A stretch of DNA of 62,294 nucleotides, taken from Lachnospiraceae bacterium (GTDB lineage: Bacteria; Bacillota; Clostridia; Lachnospirales; Lachnospiraceae). The stretch covers positions 1 through 62,294 of the forward strand of contig BLLW01000017.1 in the NCBI GenBank assembly GCA_011959285.1, written 5' to 3'. The notes below the pieces were generated by a model. That model worked only from the letters and a program-made list of their open reading frames with translations, searched no databases and was not told the DNA's origin. Positions 21,675 through 28,909 of this stretch are shown piece by piece; the first letter of the stretch is position 1, and every line of letters starts with the position of its first letter. The translations under genes and the position numbers were made by a program.

Positions 21675-22460
21675 ATGGTTATTAATGAGAAAAAGACAGG
21701 GGAGCTTTTCCACAAAAACGGAGTTGGAGAACTGCAGTTGAATATTTATTATGGATGCGATCTGGTCTGCCCTTACTGCTACTGGCAGGTGGAGGAGGAC
21801 TGGGTAGATCAGATTACGGTTTATACCGATGTCGCCGAGCGCCTGAAAGAAGAAATTGGATCGCTGCCGAAACACACGCAGATTGGACTTGGCTGGAAGG
21901 GGAATCCATACACTTCCATTGAACGGGAATATGAGCTTACCCGGAACTGCTTAAAGATTTTGCTGGAAAATGATATGGATGTCACTGTATCTGCTTCCAG
22001 GGGCAATGATATCATCTTGCGGGATCTGGATATTCTGACGGAATATAAGGATCACGTCAAGATTATCATGGAAATGACGAGGCTTGATATCGTCCGTGAA
22101 TTTAATGAGACGGGAACGCATATCTCATTTGAAATTGCAAATCTGCTGCATCAAAAAGGCATCAATATTTGCACGACAGTGTCTCCCGTGATGCCGGGCA
22201 TTACAGATGTGGAAAAAATGGCTGCAGCGCTGCCCGGTATTCCGGTTCACATTGCCAAGCTTGATATAAGACCCGGAACCATGTGGAATGAAAAGACTTT
22301 GGAGTATGTAAAGAATTATTATCCGGAGCTTTATCCCCAGTATGAGGAAATTGCCCGTACAGGACGGGATCCATACTTTGAATCTTTGAAGGCAAAATAT
22401 AACGGTACCGGTCAGATACGGGCGGAATTGCCGTTTTGGGATGAAATTCCTGAAATCTGA
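21675..22460 (+). CDS. Radical SAM protein, spore photoproduct lyase-like fold
   Basis: 261 residues. Cys28, Cys32 and Cys35 form the CxxxCxxC cluster motif (GCDLVCPYCYW), followed by SAM-binding strands. Only the radical SAM core is present, with no extra cluster domain. Related to the SplB-like group of unknown substrate. It lies 23 bases after yjbQ and overlaps no gene; the kinase starts 20 bases later. The pair YjbQ/radical SAM may act on the imported compound. Confidence 0.8.
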   Translation: MVINEKKTGELFHKNGVGELQLNIYYGCDLVCPYCYWQVEEDWVDQITVYTDVAERLKEEIGSLPKHTQIGLGWKGNPYTSIEREYELTRNCLKILLENDMDVTVSASRGNDIILRDLDILTEYKDHVKIIMEMTRLDIVREFNETGTHISFEIANLLHQKGINICTTVSPVMPGITDVEKMAAALPGIPVHIAKLDIRPGTMWNEKTLEYVKNYYPELYPQYEEIARTGRDPYFESLKAKYNGTGQIRAELPFWDEIPEI

Positions 22461-22479
22461 GAGAAAAAGGAGAGAGGAT

Positions 22480-23364
22480 ATGAACCGTAACCGAATCATT
22501 TGCATCGGCGCTGTCAATTTGGATAGAACCTATCATGTCTCAAAAGCAGTAAGCATCCATGAAGCAGCCATCTGCCAGTCGTTTTCGCAATCTTGGGGAG
22601 GTAAAGGATTAAATCAGGTCGTGGCGCTATGCTGTGCAGGAGAGGATCCGATATTCTATGCTAAAGTCGACAAAAGGGATTATGAAAGTTTGTGCTCCTT
22701 TTTGCAGAATAAAGGAATTTCATGCGGAAATATTACCAAAATCGATAGCTTTACGAACCATGGGGTGATTCAAATGATGGAAGATGGCGGTACTGCGATT
22801 TTGGGAGCGGCAAATCCTGAAGTCAGTTTTTCCAAGAAGGAACTGGAAAACATTTTGAAAGAATTAGGACAAGGGGATGTGTTGGTGCTGCAAAATGAAA
22901 TTGAGGATGTTCCTTATATCATTGCCAGAGCTAAGGCAGCAGGGTGTACAATCTGCCTGAATCCATCCCCTATATGCGGAAAATTAGACGCCTGGCCTTT
23001 GGAGCTGACGGATTATCTCATTGTAAATGAGGCGGAAGGCAGAAAAATCACCGGAAAGGAAAGGCAGGAGGAAATCTTATTAGAATTTAGAAGAAAATAT
23101 CCTGATACGGCAGTCGTGCTTACATTAGGCTCTGACGGGAGCATCTATCAGAAGGGAAGCATGCAGCTGGTGCAGAGCGGATATCCTGCCGAATCCATCG
23201 ATACGCTTGCGGCGGGAGATACGTTTTTCGGTTATTTCATTTCCGCACTTCATCAAGGAGAGGGCATTTCGCATGCCCTCGATATAGCGTCTAAAGCTGC
23301 GGCGATTGTGGTAGGAAGGCGCGGTGCAGCTGAGATTATACCGGTAAAGGAAGAGGTCAATTGA
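22480..23364 (+). CDS. PfkB/ribokinase family carbohydrate kinase
   Basis: 294 residues from ATG 22480, preceded by AAAGGAGAG; an in-frame ATG at 22441 overlaps the radical SAM gene and is less likely. N-terminal GxGxxN-like region (CIGAVNLDRTYHV, WGGKGLNQ) and the C-terminal catalytic signature DTLAAGDTFFGYF with the base Asp. In an frl-type path this enzyme would phosphorylate the sugar part before the SIS enzyme acts. Confidence 0.82.
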   Translation: MNRNRIICIGAVNLDRTYHVSKAVSIHEAAICQSFSQSWGGKGLNQVVALCCAGEDPIFYAKVDKRDYESLCSFLQNKGISCGNITKIDSFTNHGVIQMMEDGGTAILGAANPEVSFSKKELENILKELGQGDVLVLQNEIEDVPYIIARAKAAGCTICLNPSPICGKLDAWPLELTDYLIVNEAEGRKITGKERQEEILLEFRRKYPDTAVVLTLGSDGSIYQKGSMQLVQSGYPAESIDTLAAGDTFFGYFISALHQGEGISHALDIASKAAAIVVGRRGAAEIIPVKEEVN

Positions 23365-23365
23365 C

Positions 23366-24112
23366 CTACTTCGTGGAGAGGACGATATGGAACTGGGTGT
23401 CTCTGCCGTTCCAGATAGTGACCGAATATTCTACAGGCTGATTTTCAATGTCTGTATAAATGGAACTGATTTTCAGCCCCGGGGAGGGAGAGCTGGTGCG
23501 CATGATATGTGCGGTAGCCGCGTCAATGGAAATAGATTCAATATAATTTTCCACGGAGGAAAAGGCAATATGATACCGTTTAGACAGCGTGTCTGTAATG
23601 CTGTCATGGATAAGCGGCTGATCAGCCATTCCCGGTACACGCTCTAAAGGAAACCATGCGCGGTTGATACCGATGATGCGGTCTTTGTGCAAGAAAAGCC
23701 GTTCTAAGTAAAAGACAGGGGATTCCGGCGGCAGCTGCAGGTTATTTGTAACCTGTATGCCGGCATCCGTAACGGCATGAATCTTTATATCGGCAGCCAC
23801 GATATCGGACTTGTGCCGGACACCGATCTGGGGAATAAACAGATCTTGCACAGTAGTGCTGGGATTTGCTTTTACAAAGGTTCCTTTTCCGCGCTGTTTT
23901 TCCACGAAACCTTCATAGGCTAATTTGGTCAGTGCCTGCCGGACCGTGACCCTGCTGGACTCATACTCCTCGGACAGCTGACTTTCCGAAGGCAGTTTAT
24001 CACCAATTTTCCATTCCATTGCCGAAATCCTGGATAGAATATCGGAAACAATCTGCTGGTAAACGGGCATGGAAGAACTGCGGTCTATTCGGTGGCTGTT
24101 TGTTGTACTCAT
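23366..24112 (-). CDS. GntR family transcriptional regulator (HutC/UTRA subfamily)
   Basis: 248 residues: N-terminal winged helix (about 10-78, DKLPSESQLSEEYESSRVTV) and a C-terminal UTRA ligand-binding domain (about 95-245). Such proteins repress sugar and amino-sugar genes until an effector, often a phosphorylated substrate, binds. Convergent with the kinase gene (one base apart). Sites with the CTTGTATTA core lie upstream of it and over the promoter at 16.7 kb. Confidence 0.9.
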   Translation of the reverse strand: MSTTNSHRIDRSSSMPVYQQIVSDILSRISAMEWKIGDKLPSESQLSEEYESSRVTVRQALTKLAYEGFVEKQRGKGTFVKANPSTTVQDLFIPQIGVRHKSDIVAADIKIHAVTDAGIQVTNNLQLPPESPVFYLERLFLHKDRIIGINRAWFPLERVPGMADQPLIHDSITDTLSKRYHIAFSSVENYIESISIDAATAHIMRTSSPSPGLKISSIYTDIENQPVEYSVTIWNGRDTQFHIVLSTK

Positions 24113-24135
24113 TATATCCTATCTCCTAACAACAG

Positions 24136-24154
24136 TAATACATTTTAATACAAG
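24136..24154. promoter_or_regulatory. Putative GntR operator between divergent genes
   Basis: TAATAC and TTTTAATACAAG within this stretch repeat the core of the large palindrome at 16.7 kb. It lies 24 bases upstream of the GntR start and 77 bases before the desulfidase-like gene, so it could control both. Confidence 0.5.
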
Positions 24155-24230
24155 TATACAACATATGAGATTGATTCTCAACCTGTAAAATGAAGTCTTA
24201 ATCAACTAAACTGTTACCAGGAGAAGTACC

Positions 24231-25505
24231 ATGATGGAAAAAAGAATAGAAGATAGTTTCATAGCAATTTTGAAAGAAGAACTGATTCCTGCAATGGGGT
24301 GCACGGAACCCATCGCATTGGCTTATGCGTCGGCGAAAGCCAGAGAGATTTTGGGTGCCTTGCCTGAAAAAATCGTTGCAAAATGCTCGGGAAACATGAT
24401 AAAAAATGTGCGTTGTGTCGCCATACCCAATTCGGGAGGAATGACCGGAATAGAATCAGCCTGTGCCTTGGGAGCAATTGCCGGAAATGCAAAAGCTGGT
24501 ATGGAAGTTTTGAAAATAGTCGATGATAAGGGGCGTAAATCGGCAAAGAACTTTGTTGAAGAAAAAAGATGCAGGGTAGAGGTTTTAGATTCTGGTATCT
24601 CCCTGCATTTTATTGTGTGTCTGTCGGCAGGGGCGGATTCCGTGTCCGTGGAGGTGCGGCATGGGCATACCAATATTGTCCAAATCCTGAAAAATAACCA
24701 AGTATATTTTGAAAAATCAAAGGGGACGGAGTCAGAAACGGATAGCTGTCCGGAGCGTGCGCTGTTGACGGTAGAGAGAATCAAGCAATTTGCAGATGAA
24801 GTACCTATAAGCAGGATTAAGGATCTGCACGATCGTCAAATCAAATGTAATATGGATATTGCACATGAAGGAATGACAGGAAAATATGGACTGGGTATAG
24901 GGAAAATGTTAAAGGAGATGTATCCGGACAGCGTCGTAAGTTGTATGAAATCGTATGCCGGCGCGGCATCAGAAGCAAGAATGGATGGCTGTGATATGCC
25001 GGTTGTGATTAACTCGGGGAGCGGCAACCAAGGAATTGCATCTTCTGTTCCGATCATCGTATATGCAAGGGAAAATAAGATTCCGCCGGAAAAACTTTAC
25101 CGCGCACTTGCCTTTTCGAGTCTGCTCACAATTTACCAAAAGGAATTTATAGGTAAATTATCTGCCTTTTGCGGGGCTGTTTCCGCCTCTTGTGCCGCAG
25201 GAGCGGCGATTACCTATTTGGAGGGAGGAAGTATAAAGCAAATTAAAAGTACCATCGACAATACGCTTGCAAACATACCGGGAATTTTATGCGATGGGGC
25301 AAAAATCAGCTGTGCGGCAAAGATTGCATCAAGTCTGGATGCGGCTATGATGGCACACTATCTTGCCATGAATGGCAGGGCATATGAAGCTTACACGGGA
25401 ATTTTGAGGGAAGAAGCGGGAGAGACGATCAGGTGCGTTGGATATATCGGGAAAGTGGGAATGGCGCAGACAGATAAAGAAATCTTGAAAATGATGCTGG
25501 AATAA
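24231..25505 (+). CDS. UPF0597/YhaM (CyuA-like) L-cysteine desulfidase or serine dehydratase family protein
   Basis: 424 residues. N-terminal AMGCTEPIALAYA with Cys24 is the family hallmark and a likely iron-sulfur ligand; further Cys occur in the C-terminal half (CGAVSASCAAG, CDGAKISCAAK). Known members release sulfide and ammonia from L-cysteine or act like the iron-sulfur serine dehydratases. Start after AGGAG with tandem ATGs. It heads the second, divergent half of the GntR-controlled locus, so it may degrade the amino acid freed by the SIS enzyme. Confidence 0.82.
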   Translation: MMEKRIEDSFIAILKEELIPAMGCTEPIALAYASAKAREILGALPEKIVAKCSGNMIKNVRCVAIPNSGGMTGIESACALGAIAGNAKAGMEVLKIVDDKGRKSAKNFVEEKRCRVEVLDSGISLHFIVCLSAGADSVSVEVRHGHTNIVQILKNNQVYFEKSKGTESETDSCPERALLTVERIKQFADEVPISRIKDLHDRQIKCNMDIAHEGMTGKYGLGIGKMLKEMYPDSVVSCMKSYAGAASEARMDGCDMPVVINSGSGNQGIASSVPIIVYARENKIPPEKLYRALAFSSLLTIYQKEFIGKLSAFCGAVSASCAAGAAITYLEGGSIKQIKSTIDNTLANIPGILCDGAKISCAAKIASSLDAAMMAHYLAMNGRAYEAYTGILREEAGETIRCVGYIGKVGMAQTDKEILKMMLE

Positions 25506-25527
25506 AAGATGAAAAATGGAGGTAAAA

Positions 25528-26475
25528 ATGAAGAAGATAATTTTGGATTGTGATCCGGGGATGGACGATTCTATGGCGATTGTGATGGCGGTCAAATCAA
25601 CGGAATTGGAGGTAAAGGCGATTACGACGGTTAACGGGAATTACCCCGCTTGTGTTACGGCATCTAATGCCCTCAAGGTGTTGGAAATGCTTGGGCGGAG
25701 GGAGATACCGGTGGCAAAGGGAATGACAGAACCGATGTTCCGCAAAACGCCAAAGGATCCCTTCACGCATGGAAAGGATGGGCAGGCAGAAAATTTCCTG
25801 CCGGATCCGGTTACACCGTTAAGCGAAAAGCATGCGGTGGATCTAATCATTGACATAGTTAAAGCACAGCCGGGAGAAATCTATATTTTGTCTACAGGGC
25901 CTATGAGCAATATTGCCATGGCGATAAAAAAGGCGCCGGAAATTAAAAAGATGATTCCCGGTATCATTGCGATTTCAGGAATGTTTGGGCTGAATCATTA
26001 TGCCTTTGCAAATGCCACGGGAGATACCCCCCAAAGTGAGTGGAATGTTTTCGTCGATCCGGAAGCGGCATCTATCGTATACCATTCTGGTATTAATTTG
26101 ACCGCGCTGGGACTGGACGTGGCAGCGCATTTTGATGTGAATCTGACGGCAGAAGAGTTGGACAGGCTTGGGAAGAGCAGCCGAAGGGAGGCGGCATTTT
26201 TGCGGCAGGCAATACGCTATGTCAACGGAAGAGGATTTGAGGCATACTGTGCAGTGATCGATTGCATGGCGGTTGGATATGCAATCGATGAAACGCTTGT
26301 AGAAGTCTTTGAGGGAAAGGTGGGAATCGAGACCAAAGAAGGTCTGACATTGGGAAATACCGTCGTCGATTATCGGCATCATCATATCTGGCAGGAGCTT
26401 CCTACGGTGAAAATCGGCAGAACAGCGGATTATAAAAGATTTTTGCAGCTTCTGATGGAAATCGTTTTAGCTTAA
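25528..26475 (+). CDS. Nucleoside hydrolase (IunH family)
   Basis: 315 residues from ATG 25528, which has GGAGG upstream (ATG 25516 is the in-frame alternative). Hydrolyses the N-glycosidic bond of ribonucleosides. The Ca2+-binding N-terminus LDCDPGMDDSMAIVMAV, the VDPEAASIVYHSG loop and the C-terminal DCMAVGYAID with its Asp are all present. Follows the desulfidase-like gene by 22 bases. Confidence 0.9.
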   Translation: MKKIILDCDPGMDDSMAIVMAVKSTELEVKAITTVNGNYPACVTASNALKVLEMLGRREIPVAKGMTEPMFRKTPKDPFTHGKDGQAENFLPDPVTPLSEKHAVDLIIDIVKAQPGEIYILSTGPMSNIAMAIKKAPEIKKMIPGIIAISGMFGLNHYAFANATGDTPQSEWNVFVDPEAASIVYHSGINLTALGLDVAAHFDVNLTAEELDRLGKSSRREAAFLRQAIRYVNGRGFEAYCAVIDCMAVGYAIDETLVEVFEGKVGIETKEGLTLGNTVVDYRHHHIWQELPTVKIGRTADYKRFLQLLMEIVLA

Positions 26476-26488
26476 AGGAGGAAAAGGG

Positions 26489-27613
26489 ATGTTTGAAGGA
26501 GAAAAAATTTATATTGCCGGGCCTGAATGTTTTTATCCAAGGGGCAAAGAGATGCTGGCATCCATGAGAAAAAAGGCGGAATCGTATGGATTCGGTGTGA
26601 CCCTTCCGAATGATAACCCGTTAGATATGTCAAGCGAGAATCTGCGGGATCATGCCTATAGTATATTTAGGGATCTCCAGGCAGATATGAATGAGACGAC
26701 GATCCTTATTGCAGATCTTGAGGCATACAGGGGTTCTGAGCCTGACAGCGGCACGATTTTTGAAATCGGCATGGCATATGCAAAGGGGGCGCTGTGCTAT
26801 GGATATACCAGAGACAAGAGGAATCTGGCATGTAAAGATCAAAAATATTATCTGTGTAAAGGCAAGGTGCTGGATGAACACGGAAAGGAGGCGCCTTATA
26901 AGGAACTTCCGTTTTCGCCTTGTGTGGTGGGGGCAGCCAAAATTATGGAAGGCGATTTTGATGTATGCTTGAAAGTTGTGATGAGCGATTTGGAAGAGGG
27001 CTGGAAACGTGAAGGAATGGGAGGGTCAAATACCCGGCAGCTTGCTGCGGGGTGCATGACTTTTGCAGAAACGCCCGTAAACCATTGGGAAGGTGAACCA
27101 GACAGACCTAGGGTATATTTGGCAGGACCGGAAAGATATGATGAAAATGCAGACAAGATTTATGAGGAAATGAAGCGATTGTGCAGAAAACATGGCATGC
27201 ATGCATACACGCCCAAGGATATGGCAGCCGGAATAGCGAAGATTGAGACGGATAATCCCTACATAAGCGCCGCCAACATGTTCGACAATTGCCAGAGACA
27301 TGTCAGGAATTGTGACGTGATTATTGCCAATCTTAATGATTACCGGGGATATGAATGCAGTAATGATGTTGGCTTCGAGTGCGGCATGGCGTTCCAACTT
27401 GGAAAAAGGATGTATGGATATATGGACAATGCCGGTCCTATGAAGGACCGCGTACCGCATCTGGGTGAAGAAAAAGATTTTCGGGACTTTACAGGAGCAA
27501 ATGTAGAAAATTTTGATTATCCAATCAACCTGATGTTTGCATGCAGTATGCCGATCTTTGAAGGAAAATTTGAAAATGTGATTCAACGCATAGCGGAAGA
27601 CCTGAACACATAG
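26489..27613 (+). CDS. Tandem nucleoside 2-deoxyribosyltransferase-like protein
   Basis: 374 residues made of two copies of the nucleoside 2-deoxyribosyltransferase fold: about 5-150 and 208-374. Both keep the YIAGPE/YLAGPE start, an acidic ADLEAYRG / ANLNDYRG loop and the catalytic Glu (E92 in GTIFEIGMAYA, E297 in DVGFECGMAFQ). Single-domain enzymes of about 155 residues form hexamers; a two-domain chain is unusual. AAAGGAGG precedes the ATG, 13 bases after the nucleoside hydrolase, and a terminator follows. Confidence 0.82.
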   Translation: MFEGEKIYIAGPECFYPRGKEMLASMRKKAESYGFGVTLPNDNPLDMSSENLRDHAYSIFRDLQADMNETTILIADLEAYRGSEPDSGTIFEIGMAYAKGALCYGYTRDKRNLACKDQKYYLCKGKVLDEHGKEAPYKELPFSPCVVGAAKIMEGDFDVCLKVVMSDLEEGWKREGMGGSNTRQLAAGCMTFAETPVNHWEGEPDRPRVYLAGPERYDENADKIYEEMKRLCRKHGMHAYTPKDMAAGIAKIETDNPYISAANMFDNCQRHVRNCDVIIANLNDYRGYECSNDVGFECGMAFQLGKRMYGYMDNAGPMKDRVPHLGEEKDFRDFTGANVENFDYPINLMFACSMPIFEGKFENVIQRIAEDLNT

Positions 27614-27655
27614 ACAAAAGTTTTTGTTGTGATTTTCCAGCTAAATAAGTAAAAT

Positions 27656-27686
27656 ATAGTCATGGCGCAAAGCCATGGCTATTTTG
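27656..27686 (+). terminator. Terminator of the desulfidase-hydrolase-transferase operon
   Basis: 11-bp stem (27656-27666 with 27672-27682, one G-U), loop GCAAA, then TTTTG. A second small stem CTGCC/GGCAG follows at 27688-27716 just before the methyltransferase gene. Confidence 0.85.
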
Positions 27687-27743
27687 TTACAATAAGCTGC
27701 CTCGCGGAGCGCGGCAGTGTTTGTTGAATAGGAGAATGAATTT

Positions 27744-28898
27744 GTGGAAGAGTTAAGGGAAAGGCTGTCTGCGGCATTGTCGGACAGGCTCTATCAGGTT
27801 GTAATCAGTAACCCCAGGAAAAAGGAAGGGGCTTTCAAAATAAAGATACGTCCGGTCATGGTGAAGGGGGAACTCTGTTTTCAGGAAACGGTTTCAGAGG
27901 GGACACAGGTTTTTCACAGGAATTATGAAAAGCAGGAGATGCTTTCCAGAATCCTTTTTTATATAGAGGATGGCTTTAGGCAATTAGAGGCGGAAAGCAT
28001 GGATGGAAAGGTAACTGCTTTGGTAAGTAAAAAGGGGAAAGTCACGGTGAAGTGTAAAAGCAAAGGGGAAGCATCCTTGTATAAACCGGATATGTCCCAT
28101 AACAGGGCTAAGAATTATATTCTGGAGGAGGGCACGGCAGTTCCCTTTCTGGTGGATTTGGGCGTGCAGGCGAAGGATGGCAGGATTATTCGCTCCAAGT
28201 ATGACAAATTTAAGCAGATCAACCGATATTTGGAATTTGTGGAGGATATACTACCTTCATTAGAGGGAGAAGGCACACTGCATATCATTGATTTTGGCTG
28301 CGGAAAATCCTATCTGACCTTTGCGCTATACTATTATCTGCATGAATTGAAGGGGAAAGAAGTCTGCATTACGGGGCTGGACCTAAAAAAAGACGTGATT
28401 GAGAAGTGTAATCTGCTTGCGGAAGGGTATGGCTACAAAGGACTCCATTTTTATCAGGGGGATATCAGCACTTTCCAGGGGGCGGAAAAGGTGGACATGG
28501 TGGTTACCCTCCATGCCTGCGACACGGCGACAGATTATGCCATCAAGAAGGCGGTGGACTGGCATGCAAAGGTGATCTTTACCGTTCCTTGTTGTCAGCA
28601 TGAGGTAAACGGGCAGATTCAAAATGAATTGCTGGAGCCGGTTTTAAAATATGGTCTCTTAAAGGAGCGGATGGCGGCGCTTATAACGGATGGAATCCGC
28701 GCGAATCTTTTGGAGGAAGCGGGTTATGATACACAGGTACTGGAATTTATAGACATGGAGCATACGCCTAAGAATATACTGATAAGGGCAGTAAAGAGAC
28801 AGAAGGCAGGGGGAAGGACCGGGAAGGAAACGAAGGTCAGCAGCATGAGCCAGGCGCTTTGCGTGCATACGACTTTGCAGAGATTAATGCAGAAATAG
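27744..28898 (+). CDS. Class I SAM-dependent methyltransferase (Methyltransf_32-like)
   Basis: 384 residues starting at GTG 27744 after AGGAG. The N-terminal part (about 1-150) has no known fold to me; the rest carries motif I (IIDFGCGKSYLTFALYYY), the acidic strand (GLDLKKDVIEKC) and VTLHACDTATDYAI, as in the GSTCD/Methyltransf_32 group. A Cys-Cys-Gln-His sequence (VPCCQHEVNGQ) is typical of this group. Likely RNA or small-molecule substrate; not known. Confidence 0.75.
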   Translation: MEELRERLSAALSDRLYQVVISNPRKKEGAFKIKIRPVMVKGELCFQETVSEGTQVFHRNYEKQEMLSRILFYIEDGFRQLEAESMDGKVTALVSKKGKVTVKCKSKGEASLYKPDMSHNRAKNYILEEGTAVPFLVDLGVQAKDGRIIRSKYDKFKQINRYLEFVEDILPSLEGEGTLHIIDFGCGKSYLTFALYYYLHELKGKEVCITGLDLKKDVIEKCNLLAEGYGYKGLHFYQGDISTFQGAEKVDMVVTLHACDTATDYAIKKAVDWHAKVIFTVPCCQHEVNGQIQNELLEPVLKYGLLKERMAALITDGIRANLLEEAGYDTQVLEFIDMEHTPKNILIRAVKRQKAGGRTGKETKVSSMSQALCVHTTLQRLMQK

Positions 28899-28909
28899 AT
28901 GGGAGTTAT

